Part shown: positions 18,309 to 27,402 of the stretch, in pieces
How the letters are laid out: every line of letters starts with the position of its first letter
Position numbering within the stretch: position 1 is the first letter of the stretch
DNA from: Lachnospira pectinoschiza
GTDB taxonomy: Bacteria > Bacillota > Clostridia > Lachnospirales > Lachnospiraceae
Direction of reading: 5' to 3'
NCBI RefSeq assembly: GCF_900103815.1
Contig: NZ_FNHZ01000001.1
Location: forward strand, 62,001-126,000
DNA: 64,000 nt
Program-made: the position numbers and the translations under genes
The notes under the pieces: model-generated
Databases searched by the model: none
What the model was told of the DNA's origin: nothing
What the model saw: the letters and a program-made list of their open reading frames with translations, nothing else

Positions 18309-18719
18309 ATGAGTACAGTAAATGTTGATGAGATTATGAATCAGATTAGAGCTGAGATAGCTCAAAAAGGACTAAAGGAATCAGATATCAAGTTTGAGGA
18401 TATTCCAATGGTTAATAATGATATTTTTGGGGATGTCTATAACTATGACGAATTCTCAAAGAGCCTTGATATGGCTAGACCACATGTAGCAGTTAATGCA
18501 AGTCCTGCATTACATGGTAATATACTTTCTAAGATTGTTAAGAAGGTTCTTAGAAGATTAATTGCTTATCATATTGAAGCAATTGTAGATGAACAGAATG
18601 AATACAATAAGTATACATTCAATGCTGTTTCAATGTTACCAGATAAGATTGATGAGTATGAGATGAGAATAGAGGCACTAGAAAAGAGAATATCAGAGTT
18701 AGAGAAGAAGTCGAATTAA
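18309..18719 (+). CDS. Small coiled-coil protein next to the exporter
   Basis: A 136-residue soluble protein with no membrane span. The N-terminus VNVDEIMNQIRAEIAQKG resembles leader segments seen at the start of some capsule-locus methyltransferases and glycosyltransferases in Clostridia (my recollection, not searched). A basic patch lies in the middle (KIVKKVLRRLIAYHIE). The C-terminus is a clear heptad coiled coil (IDEYEMRIEALEKRISELEKK). It sits 11 nt after the ATPase and 12 nt before a glycosyltransferase. It may be a scaffold or part of a chain-length ruler; the function is unknown. Confidence 0.6.
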   Translation: MSTVNVDEIMNQIRAEIAQKGLKESDIKFEDIPMVNNDIFGDVYNYDEFSKSLDMARPHVAVNASPALHGNILSKIVKKVLRRLIAYHIEAIVDEQNEYNKYTFNAVSMLPDKIDEYEMRIEALEKRISELEKKSN

Positions 18720-18731
18720 TATGGAGGAAAA

Positions 18732-19796
18732 ATGATAGTACAAGTATTACCTACAATTTCTTATGGCGATGCCATTGGAAATCATGCTATTGCATTAAAG
18801 AAGTGTATTAAAGACTTAGGTTATAAGACTGAGATATATGCTTATCATGTAGATGCAAGATTACCAAAGGGAACTGCAAAAAGAGTAAAAAATATTCCAA
18901 AGTTTAAGAAGGATGATGTTGTAATATATCATATGTCTACTGGTTCACACTTTAATAATCAGTTTGGAAATTTAAAGTGTAAGAAGGTTATGATTTATCA
19001 TAATATCACACCACCAGAATTCTTAGAGGAATACAATTATGATGCATCGGAAAACTGTAGAACTGGATTGGCAGAATTAGTTAATCTTTCAGATAAGGTG
19101 GATTATTGTATTGCGGTTTCTGAGTTTAATAAAAGAGATTTATTAGCAGCAGGTTTTAAATGTAAGATTGATGTATTACCTATATTAATCTCATATAGTG
19201 ATTATGATAAAAAGCCTAATGAGATATTATTAGAAAATTTAAAAGATGGTGTTACTAATATTCTTTTTACTGGAAGAATTGCAGGAAATAAAAAGCAGGA
19301 AGATGTTATAGCTGCTTTTGCTGAATATCAGAAGCACTTCAATCCTAAATCAAGATTAATCCTAATCGGTAATGATGGCGGATATGAGAAGTATAGAAGA
19401 AGACTTCAAAGATTTGCTAAGCAACTTGGAGCTCACGATGTTAAGTTTACAGGACATATTAAGTTTAATGCTATACTCTCATACTATAGAGCAGCGGATC
19501 TTTTCTTATGTATGAGTGAACATGAGGGATTTTGTGTACCATTAGTAGAAGCAATGTATTTCAAAAAACCGATAGTAGCATATGCATCTACAGCTATACC
19601 TGAAACATTAGGCGGTGGTGGAATTGTATTACAGGAGAAGAATCCTTTAGAGACAGCTGCTGTAATGGATAAGGTTATTAGAGATGAGAATTTAAGAAAT
19701 GCTATTATAGAGAATCAGAATAAGCGTTTAGAAGATTTCTCTAATGAAGTAATTATTGAAAGATTTAAGGAAATCTTAAAGGAAAACATTTTATAA
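18732..19796 (+). CDS. GT4-family glycosyltransferase
   Basis: A 354-residue GT-B glycosyltransferase (ATGGAGG ribosome site). Seen: the N-terminal YGDAIGNHAIALKKCI, the donor-side start NILFTGRIAGNKKQEDVIAAF, and MSEHEGFCVPLVEAMYFKKPIVAYASTAIPET, the EGF-x7-E donor motif. It belongs to the group that often extends rhamnan or mannan chains, but the sugar cannot be read from sequence. Confidence 0.9.
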   Translation: MIVQVLPTISYGDAIGNHAIALKKCIKDLGYKTEIYAYHVDARLPKGTAKRVKNIPKFKKDDVVIYHMSTGSHFNNQFGNLKCKKVMIYHNITPPEFLEEYNYDASENCRTGLAELVNLSDKVDYCIAVSEFNKRDLLAAGFKCKIDVLPILISYSDYDKKPNEILLENLKDGVTNILFTGRIAGNKKQEDVIAAFAEYQKHFNPKSRLILIGNDGGYEKYRRRLQRFAKQLGAHDVKFTGHIKFNAILSYYRAADLFLCMSEHEGFCVPLVEAMYFKKPIVAYASTAIPETLGGGGIVLQEKNPLETAAVMDKVIRDENLRNAIIENQNKRLEDFSNEVIIERFKEILKENIL

Positions 19797-19818
19797 TTTC
19801 CTGAAAAAAGGACATGTT

Positions 19819-21033
19819 ATGAAGAAAATTGCTTTAGTAGTTCAAAGGTATGGCAAGGAAGTAAATGGTGGTGCTGAACAGCATGCTAGATTTCTTGTGG
19901 AACATTTAAGAGAAACAAATAAATATGAAATAGAGGTCTTAACAACAAAGGCGATTGATTACTTAACTTGGGAAGATGAATATAAAGATAATATCGAAGA
20001 AATAAATGGTATTACAGTTAGAAGATTTTCTGTTAAGCATCCAAGAAATCTTAGAAGATTTGGGTGGATATCAACTTTAACTGATATAGGTATTAAAACT
20101 AAATTGGTGGAGAATTTATGGTTAAAGTCACAAGGCCCTTACAGTAAGGATTTAATAGATTATATAGATAAGAACAAAGATAATTACGATCTATTTATCT
20201 TTATGACTTACCTATATTATCCAACAGTTGTAGGAATGCCAAAGGTGGCGAGTAAATCCATTTTAATTCCAACAGCTCATGATGAACCAACTATATACAT
20301 GAACATGTATAAGAACGTATTTAGAAAACCAGCAGCAATTTTTTATAATACAGTATCTGAAAAAGAATTTGTTGAAAAGACATTTTCAAATGCAGATGTG
20401 TTAAATAATAATGGCTTTGGTGGAGTTGGAGTTGAAATTAATAAAGATTTAGAGGATAAGATATCTAGATCTACAATCGTTAAAGACCAAAATTTACAAG
20501 ATTATATTCTTTATGTAGGTAGAATTGATACTCATAAAGGATGTGACAAGCTCTTTGAATATTATAAGCATTATATAGAGCATAGTAAAAGCAATTTACA
20601 ATTAGTGCTAGTAGGTAAACCGGCTATGGATATACCTAAAGATCCAAATGTGAGATATCTAGGATTTTTAAGTGAAGAAGATAAATTTGCTGTTATGAAA
20701 GAAGCAAAATTACTTATTGTTCCATCAGAATTTGAAAGCTTATCTATGGTGTTATTGGAGTCTTTATATTTAGGTGTACCGGTATTGGTAAATGCTAAAT
20801 GTGAAGTATTAAAGCAGCATTGTCTTAGAGGAGATGTTGGTAAGTTTTATTATGACTATCAAGATTTTGAAGGTAATTTAAATAAATTACTTTCAAATAG
20901 CAGTTTAAGAACTCAACTAGGAATTAATGGACAGAAATATGTAGATAAGTTTTATAGTTGGGATACAATTATTGATAAACTAGATATGATGATAGAGAAA
21001 GTTATAGACAATAACAAACTGGAGGAAAAGTAA
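19819..21033 (+). CDS. GT4-family glycosyltransferase
   Basis: A 404-residue GT-B enzyme. It begins KIALVVQRYGKEVNGGAEQHARFLVEHL and has ILYVGRIDTHKGCDKLFEYY and VPSEFESLSMVLLESLYLGVPVLVN. Its donor motif carries Glu-Ser in place of Glu-Gly. Its stop overlaps the next start by one base (TAATG), so the two are coupled. The adjacent enzyme at 21033 is clearly its paralogue and probably acts at a related linkage. Confidence 0.88.
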   Translation: MKKIALVVQRYGKEVNGGAEQHARFLVEHLRETNKYEIEVLTTKAIDYLTWEDEYKDNIEEINGITVRRFSVKHPRNLRRFGWISTLTDIGIKTKLVENLWLKSQGPYSKDLIDYIDKNKDNYDLFIFMTYLYYPTVVGMPKVASKSILIPTAHDEPTIYMNMYKNVFRKPAAIFYNTVSEKEFVEKTFSNADVLNNNGFGGVGVEINKDLEDKISRSTIVKDQNLQDYILYVGRIDTHKGCDKLFEYYKHYIEHSKSNLQLVLVGKPAMDIPKDPNVRYLGFLSEEDKFAVMKEAKLLIVPSEFESLSMVLLESLYLGVPVLVNAKCEVLKQHCLRGDVGKFYYDYQDFEGNLNKLLSNSSLRTQLGINGQKYVDKFYSWDTIIDKLDMMIEKVIDNNKLEEK

Positions 21034-22232
21034 TGAAATTAGCGTTTATAATGTCATGGTTTGGATTTGATATTCCAGGCGGTGCAGAGATGGAACTAAA
21101 GGGTTTAGTTACTCACCTTAAGGATGCAGGGGTAGAATTAGAAATTTTAACAACATGTGTTAAGAATTTTTATACGGATTGGAATGAAAATTATTATAAG
21201 CCTGGAAATTACGAAGAAAAAGGAATTACAATTCGTAGATTTAAGGTAAGAAAACGTGATGATGATAAGTTTAATAAGGTTAATGAAAAGCTTATGGCTA
21301 ATGAATTACCTTTAACTGATGCTGAAGAAGAAATATATACAGAGGAAATGGTAAATTCTCCAGATCTTTATAAATATATTAGAGAGAATAAAGATAATTA
21401 TGACTTATTTATCTTTATTCCATATATGTTTGGACCAACATATCATGGAATAAAGGAAGTTCCAGAAAAGGCTGTTATGATTCCATGCTTCCATGATGAA
21501 AGTTATATCTATATGAGAAGATTTAAAGAAGCTTTTAAGCATGTTGCAGGAATGATTTTCCATGCACAGCCAGAGTCTGATCTAGCTCATAGAGTATATG
21601 ATTTATCAAAGGTAAATGCTCAGGTTCTAGGTGAGGGAGTATATACAGAAGTAGAGTATGATGCTAAGAGATTTAGAGAAAAATTTAATATTAATGATCC
21701 ATTTGTACTTTACGCTGGCCGTAAAGATGCAGGTAAGAACATCTATACTTTGATTAAGTATTTTAGTGAATATAAGAAACGTAATAAGAATGATGTTAAA
21801 CTTGTTTTAATTGGTGGCGGTGAAGTCCAGTTACCAGAGAATATAAAGGATGATGTAATTGATTTAGGCTTTGTGGATGTACAGGATAAGTTTGATGCAT
21901 GTGCGGCAGCAGAGTTACTTTGTCAGCCATCTAAGAATGAAAGCTTTTCACTTGTTGTTATGGAAAGTTGGTTATGTGAAAGACCTGTTCTTGTTCATGA
22001 TAAGTGTAATGTTACTAGATATTTTGCTAGTACAGCAAATGCAGGTTTATACTTTGATAACTATTTCGAATTTGAAGGAGCTGTAGAATATGTTTTAAAT
22101 AACAAAGAAGAAGCAGCTGAAATGGGAAGAAATGGTCGAAAGTTTGTATTAGATAATTTTGCTTGGGATGTAATAGTAGATAAGTATACTAAGTATTTCC
22201 AGGAGATTATAGATAAGAATAATATAGTTTAA
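21033..22232 (+). CDS. GT4-family glycosyltransferase
   Basis: A 399-residue GT-B enzyme that overlaps the preceding gene by one base, with GGAGG upstream. Motifs: FGFDIPGGAEMELKGLV, FVLYAGRKDAGKNIYTLIKYF and QPSKNESFSLVVMESWLCERPVLVHDKCNVT, with a Glu-Ser donor motif like its paralogue. Probably the partner of the upstream gene in adding successive sugars. Confidence 0.88.
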   Translation: MKLAFIMSWFGFDIPGGAEMELKGLVTHLKDAGVELEILTTCVKNFYTDWNENYYKPGNYEEKGITIRRFKVRKRDDDKFNKVNEKLMANELPLTDAEEEIYTEEMVNSPDLYKYIRENKDNYDLFIFIPYMFGPTYHGIKEVPEKAVMIPCFHDESYIYMRRFKEAFKHVAGMIFHAQPESDLAHRVYDLSKVNAQVLGEGVYTEVEYDAKRFREKFNINDPFVLYAGRKDAGKNIYTLIKYFSEYKKRNKNDVKLVLIGGGEVQLPENIKDDVIDLGFVDVQDKFDACAAAELLCQPSKNESFSLVVMESWLCERPVLVHDKCNVTRYFASTANAGLYFDNYFEFEGAVEYVLNNKEEAAEMGRNGRKFVLDNFAWDVIVDKYTKYFQEIIDKNNIV

Positions 22233-22245
22233 ATGCGAGGGGAAA

Positions 22246-24024
22246 ATGAACAAGATAAAGAAAAATATAGGAATGTGGTGTCGTAATTCATATAAAGATA
22301 TTATTGCAATAATCTTAATGGCAATAATTATTACAGCTTTTTTGCAGTATTTTTATAATATATTTCAATGTAATATTAATATTCCTTTTAATTATACTGG
22401 AAATGATGAATTATCAACACTCGTTGAAGCTAAAATTACACAAGAAACAGGTTGGAATGTTCATACTGATAATTTAGCTGCGCCATATGGATTTGATAAT
22501 CATAATAACATAATATCTGGATTACATAATTTTGATACTTTAACAACCAAGATATTTACACAAATTACAGGAAGTGTTGGAGCAGGGATAAATTTAACAT
22601 TTTTAAGTGCTTTTTATTTGATTGCATTAATTTCATATATTGTTTTTAGAAATTTAAAGCTAAAACGATGGATATCAGCTTTAGGAGCATTGGATTTTGC
22701 AATGTTACCTTTTATTTTCTTTAGAAATGAAGAACATTTGGTATTAACATGTTATTACTTTGTACCGTTAGCAATACTTATGTGTTTTTGGCTGTATGAA
22801 GATGAAAGATTTTTCTTACCAAACAAACAGTTTTTTAAATATAAAAGGAACTATTGGGGCTTAATAATGTCGCTTTTAGTGGCTAATTCTGGAATTGTAT
22901 ATTGGCAGTTTTTTGCTTGCATGTTTATATGTGTTGCAGTGTTTATAAGAGTGTTAAATAAAAGACATTTTATAGATATTATAAGGGGACTAATATCTTT
23001 ATTAAGTATTATAACTTTTATGATAATAGGATGTATTCCGGAAATAATATACATTATAAATAATGGTGGTGGATTAGCAGGGAGACTAAGAGGAATACAA
23101 GATTCTGAAGTGTTCTCTTTGAAAATTATACAACTTATTCTACCGGTAAGAGGGCATGGTATAAGTTATTTGGAATCAATAATTAATAGTTATAATTCAG
23201 ACGTTCCTTGTGTTAATGAAAACGTGTCATCTTATATTGGTTTTGTAGGAATAATTGGTTTAATTGTTTTATTCTGCATATTGGTAACAAGAAAAAGTAT
23301 TATTAAAAATGAAAAAGTGCATGAAAGATTAGCGTTTCTTTCAGGATTAAATATATTTGCAATTTTATTTGGAACAATTGGTGGATTTGGAGCTTGCATG
23401 TTTGTGTTTATGACACAAACATTACGTTCATTTAATAGAATATCAGTCCATATCGGTTTTTTTACAATTATGGCAGTGTGTCTATTGTTAGATTATTATA
23501 ATGACAAGATAAAAAAATTATACGCAAAAATAATATTTATATTAGTAGTAGGCGCTATGTTTATGATAACGATATGGGAACAAAACCCTAAGTTAACGTT
23601 TGATTATGAAAGTGTCGAAGAGTCATGGGTTAGTGATGATAATTTTGTAGCGGAAATTGAAAATGTTATGGATGATGGGGCAATTATATATCAATTACCT
23701 TATCAACCTTATCCAGAAAGCGGTTGTCAATTAGGTATGTATCCACAAGAGTTATTTAAGGGATATATGCATTCTCATAAACTTAGATGGACCTACGGAA
23801 TAACAAAAGATACAGAGGATGCAGAATATATACAGCATTTCGCGTTACTAGAAACTTCTGAAATGGTAGCTGAATTAAAAGAAGCAGGATTCTCGGGAAT
23901 ATATATTTGCCGAAAAGCATATACAGAAACTGATTTAGATAAGCTGGAAACTGAACTTACTGAATTATTAGGAGAACCTATAATAAGTGAAGATAATACA
24001 TTGAGCTTTTTCAAAATCGATTAG
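22246..24024 (+). CDS. Large polytopic membrane protein, GT-C/YfhO-like
   Basis: A 592-residue protein with about ten to twelve membrane spans and a C-terminal soluble tail (from about residue 450) ending in short beta-like segments (GFSGIYICRKAY and SFFKID). The layout, with an extracellular first loop followed by many spans and a tail reading IYQLPYQPYPESG, fits YfhO-type or GT-C membrane glycosyltransferases that use lipid-linked sugars outside the membrane. No safe catalytic motif is visible. It is the last gene before a new promoter at 24055. Function inferred only from topology and context. Confidence 0.6.
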   Translation: MNKIKKNIGMWCRNSYKDIIAIILMAIIITAFLQYFYNIFQCNINIPFNYTGNDELSTLVEAKITQETGWNVHTDNLAAPYGFDNHNNIISGLHNFDTLTTKIFTQITGSVGAGINLTFLSAFYLIALISYIVFRNLKLKRWISALGALDFAMLPFIFFRNEEHLVLTCYYFVPLAILMCFWLYEDERFFLPNKQFFKYKRNYWGLIMSLLVANSGIVYWQFFACMFICVAVFIRVLNKRHFIDIIRGLISLLSIITFMIIGCIPEIIYIINNGGGLAGRLRGIQDSEVFSLKIIQLILPVRGHGISYLESIINSYNSDVPCVNENVSSYIGFVGIIGLIVLFCILVTRKSIIKNEKVHERLAFLSGLNIFAILFGTIGGFGACMFVFMTQTLRSFNRISVHIGFFTIMAVCLLLDYYNDKIKKLYAKIIFILVVGAMFMITIWEQNPKLTFDYESVEESWVSDDNFVAEIENVMDDGAIIYQLPYQPYPESGCQLGMYPQELFKGYMHSHKLRWTYGITKDTEDAEYIQHFALLETSEMVAELKEAGFSGIYICRKAYTETDLDKLETELTELLGEPIISEDNTLSFFKID

Positions 24025-24054
24025 TTTTGTAAAAAGAGTAATATGCAGTAAGTA

Positions 24055-24083
24055 TTGAAAAAATAGTATATAAATGCTATATT
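24055..24083 (+). promoter_or_regulatory. Predicted promoter of the CDP-sugar operon
   Basis: TTGAAA (24055-24060), a 17-nt spacer and extended -10 TGCTATATT (ending 24083), about 34 nt before the rfbF start. Confidence 0.6.
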
Positions 24084-24116
24084 GAGCAATGTTGTAATAA
24101 AAATGGAGGATTAAAC

Positions 24117-24896
24117 ATGAAAGTAGTTTTACTTGCGGGTGGATACGGGACTAGAATTAGTGAAGAGAGTCAGTATAAACCAAAGCCAATGATTGAAATA
24201 GGGGAGAAACCTATCTTATGGCATATTATGAAGGAATATGAGTATTATGGATTCAATGAATTTGTAATATGTGCTGGTTATAAGCAGCATGTTATAAAGG
24301 AATGGTTTGCAGATTATTTCTTACATAATAGCGATATAACATTTGATTATACTGATGGTAAGAATGAGATGATTATTCATGAAAACCATAGTGAGCCATG
24401 GAAGGTTACAGTAGTAGATACAGGTCTAAATACTATGACTGGTGGTAGAATTAAGAGAATTCAGAAGTATGTTGGTAATGAACCTTTCTTAATGACTTAT
24501 GGTGATGGTGTTTGTGATGTTGATATTAAAAAGTTAGTTGAATTCCATAAAGAACATGGAAAGATAGCTACATTAACAGCAGTTATGCAGGAACAACAGA
24601 AAGGTGTCTTAGATATAGATGGTGATAATGCTGTTAAATCCTTCAGAGAGAAGAGCCAGATGGATGGAGCACCTATTAATGCAGGTTATATGGTATTAAA
24701 TCCAGAAATCTTTGATTATATTGAAGGTGATACTACAGTTTTTGAAAAAGAACCTTTGGAAAAACTTGCAGCTGAAGGTGAATTAATGTCATATCTACAT
24801 AAGGGTTATTGGCAGTGTATGGATAATATGCGTGAAAAGCAAATGCTTGAGAAGTTATTAAAGGCAGATAAGGCTCCATGGAAGAAATGGAATTAA
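24117..24896 (+). CDS. rfbF: Glucose-1-phosphate cytidylyltransferase
   Basis: A 259-residue nucleotidyltransferase with GGAGG upstream; makes CDP-glucose from CTP and glucose-1-phosphate. Motifs: LAGGYGTRISEESQYKPKPMIEIGEKPILWHIM, MTYGDGVCDVD, and the C-terminal GYWQCMDNMREKQMLE. The length matches RfbF/DdhA. First gene of the CDP-deoxysugar operon. Confidence 0.96.
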   Translation: MKVVLLAGGYGTRISEESQYKPKPMIEIGEKPILWHIMKEYEYYGFNEFVICAGYKQHVIKEWFADYFLHNSDITFDYTDGKNEMIIHENHSEPWKVTVVDTGLNTMTGGRIKRIQKYVGNEPFLMTYGDGVCDVDIKKLVEFHKEHGKIATLTAVMQEQQKGVLDIDGDNAVKSFREKSQMDGAPINAGYMVLNPEIFDYIEGDTTVFEKEPLEKLAAEGELMSYLHKGYWQCMDNMREKQMLEKLLKADKAPWKKWN

Positions 24897-24906
24897 GGAG
24901 ATTAAA

Positions 24907-25953
24907 ATGGATTTAAGTTTTTTTAATGGAAAGAAAGTTTTAGTAACTGGTCATACAGGCTTTAAGGGTACTTGGCTTTGCAGAATATTAATTAATGCTG
25001 GTGCAGATGTAACAGGATATTCTTTAAATCCTCCTACTAATCCTAATTTATTTTCATTAGCTGATGTAGAAGATAAGATGAATTCTGTAATAGGTGATAT
25101 TAGAGATTTAGAACATCTAAAGCAAGTGTTTAAAGAAGTACAACCTGAAATCGTAATGCATTTAGCAGCTCAACCAATTGTTAGAGATTCATATAAGGAC
25201 CCTGTCTATACATATGAAACAAACGTTATGGGAACAGTAAATATTTGTGAATGTGTAAGATTGAATTCATGTGTTAAATCATTCTTAAATGTAACAACAG
25301 ATAAGGTTTATCACAATAATGAATGGGAATGGGGATATAGAGAGAATGAACCATTAGATGGTTATGATCCTTATTCAAATAGTAAGTCATGTTCAGAACT
25401 TGTTACGCATAGTTATATTAATTCGTTTTTTAATGATGCTAATGTAGCAGTTTCAACTGCAAGAGCTGGTAACGTAATTGGTGGAGGAGATTTTGCTAAT
25501 GATCGTATCGTTCCAGATTGCGTTAGAGCAGCAATTAAAAAAGAAGATATAGTTGTAAGAAATCCATATTCAACAAGACCATATCAGCATGTATTAGAAC
25601 CATTAGCTGCATATCTTATGATTGTAATGAAACAGTATGAAGATAAGAAGTACGCAGGATTTTATAACGTAGGACCTGATGATATTGATTGTATAACTAC
25701 AGGGGTATTAGTTGATACATTCTGTAAAAAATGGGGTGAAAACCTTAAATGGATCAATAAATCTGATAATGGACCTCATGAGGCAAATTTCTTAAAGCTA
25801 GATTGTTCTAAGTTAAAATCAACATTTGGTTGGAAACCAAGATGGAATTTTGATATGGCTATAGAAAAGTCAGTTGAGTGGTCAAAAGTTTATGCAAACA
25901 ATGGTGATATCGTTGAATGTATGGATAATGAAATAAAAGAGTTTTTTAATTAG
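24907..25953 (+). CDS. rfbG: CDP-glucose 4,6-dehydratase
   Basis: A 348-residue SDR enzyme that makes CDP-4-keto-6-deoxyglucose. VTGHTGFKGTWL replaces the usual GxxGxxG, as in RfbG. HLAAQPIVRDSY, NVTTDKVYHNNEWEWGYRENEPLDGYDPYSNSKSCSE (with the YxxxK pair) and RAGNVIGGGDFANDRIVPD are also typical. It follows rfbF by 10 nt. Confidence 0.96.
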   Translation: MDLSFFNGKKVLVTGHTGFKGTWLCRILINAGADVTGYSLNPPTNPNLFSLADVEDKMNSVIGDIRDLEHLKQVFKEVQPEIVMHLAAQPIVRDSYKDPVYTYETNVMGTVNICECVRLNSCVKSFLNVTTDKVYHNNEWEWGYRENEPLDGYDPYSNSKSCSELVTHSYINSFFNDANVAVSTARAGNVIGGGDFANDRIVPDCVRAAIKKEDIVVRNPYSTRPYQHVLEPLAAYLMIVMKQYEDKKYAGFYNVGPDDIDCITTGVLVDTFCKKWGENLKWINKSDNGPHEANFLKLDCSKLKSTFGWKPRWNFDMAIEKSVEWSKVYANNGDIVECMDNEIKEFFN

Positions 25954-25968
25954 TGAAAGGGAAAAAGT

Positions 25969-27321
25969 ATGTTTGAGAATAAGAGTGAATTAGATGCAAG
26001 AAAAGAAATTCTTGATATTGTAGATGAATATTGCAAAAAGTATCATGCTAATAATGGCATTGCAGAGAAACAGTGGAAAGAAGGAGATAGAATTTCATAT
26101 GCAAGTAGAGTTTATGATTCTGCTGAAATGAAGAATTTAGTTAATGCTTCTTTAGAGTTTTGGTTAACAGCTGGCCATTATACAGATGAATTTGAAAAGA
26201 AGTTAGGCGAATACTTAGGAGTTAGATATGTTTCAGTTGTAAACTCAGGTTCATCTGCTAACTTAAATGCATTTATGGCATTAACATCACCTCTACTTGG
26301 CGATAGACAGGTTAAGCGTGGAGATGAAATGATTACTGTTGCAGCAGGTTTCCCAACAACAGTTACACCTGCTATTCAGTATGGTGTTGTACCAGTATTC
26401 GTTGATGTTACTATTCCACAGTACAATATTGATGTTACAAAGTTAGAAGAAGCTTTATCAGACAAGACAAAGGTTGTAATGATTGCTCATACATTAGGTA
26501 ATCCATTTGACTTAACAGCAGTAAAGGATTTCTGTGATAAGCATAATTTATGGCTTATTGAAGATAACTGTGATGCCCTAGGTTCTAAGTATAACTATAA
26601 GGGTGAAGAAAAGTTTACAGGTACAATTGGTGATATCGGAACAAGTAGTTTCTATCCTCCACATCATATGACAATGGGTGAAGGTGGTGCAGTGTATACT
26701 AATAATCCATTACTAAATAAATGCATTCGTTCATTTAGAGATTGGGGAAGAGATTGTGTTTGTCCATCAGGTAAAGATAATTTATGTGGTCATAGATTTG
26801 ATAAGCAGTATGGAGAATTACCTTTAGGTTATGATCATAAGTATGTATATTCTCATTTTGGTTACAACTTAAAGGCTACTGATATGCAGACAGCTGTTGG
26901 TTGTGCACAGTTAGAAAAGTTCCCTTCATTTGTTGAAAGAAGAAGACATAATTTTGCAAGATTACATGAAGCATTACAGCCTGTAGCTGATAAGATTATT
27001 CTTCCTACACCTTGCGAAGGAAGTACACCAAGCTGGTTTGGTTTCTTAATTACAGTTAAGGAAGGCATTGATAGAAAGAAAGTTGTTGAATATGTTGAAA
27101 ATCATGGCGTACAGACAAGAAACTTATTTGCAGGTAATTTAATTAAGCATCCATGCTTCGATCAGATGCGTGCAACTGGTGAAGGTTATAGAGTTGTTGG
27201 CACATTAGAAAATACAGATCGAATTATGAGAGATACATTCTGGGTTGGTGTTTATCCAGGAATGACAGATGAAATAATCGATTACATGGCTAAGACAATT
27301 ATTGAGGCCGTAAATCAATAA
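25969..27321 (+). CDS. rfbH: CDP-4-keto-6-deoxyglucose 3-dehydrase (E1-type, PLP and [2Fe-2S])
   Basis: A 450-residue fold-I PMP/PLP enzyme that removes the 3-OH of CDP-4-keto-6-deoxyglucose. The usual Schiff-base Lys is replaced by His in PPHHMTMGEGG (about 230), as in E1/DdhC. The iron-sulfur cysteines are seen in DCVCPSGKDNLCG, with another candidate in EDNCDALG. It needs an electron source. The partner reductase (DdhD/E3) is not in this window. Confidence 0.95.
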   Translation: MFENKSELDARKEILDIVDEYCKKYHANNGIAEKQWKEGDRISYASRVYDSAEMKNLVNASLEFWLTAGHYTDEFEKKLGEYLGVRYVSVVNSGSSANLNAFMALTSPLLGDRQVKRGDEMITVAAGFPTTVTPAIQYGVVPVFVDVTIPQYNIDVTKLEEALSDKTKVVMIAHTLGNPFDLTAVKDFCDKHNLWLIEDNCDALGSKYNYKGEEKFTGTIGDIGTSSFYPPHHMTMGEGGAVYTNNPLLNKCIRSFRDWGRDCVCPSGKDNLCGHRFDKQYGELPLGYDHKYVYSHFGYNLKATDMQTAVGCAQLEKFPSFVERRRHNFARLHEALQPVADKIILPTPCEGSTPSWFGFLITVKEGIDRKKVVEYVENHGVQTRNLFAGNLIKHPCFDQMRATGEGYRVVGTLENTDRIMRDTFWVGVYPGMTDEIIDYMAKTIIEAVNQ

Positions 27322-27402
27322 TATAATAATTTTTTCATTAGAGAAGTTTTTATAAGAAATTATAGAAACTTCTCTATGTGTGTTTATGAAGGGAGAAATT
27401 TC

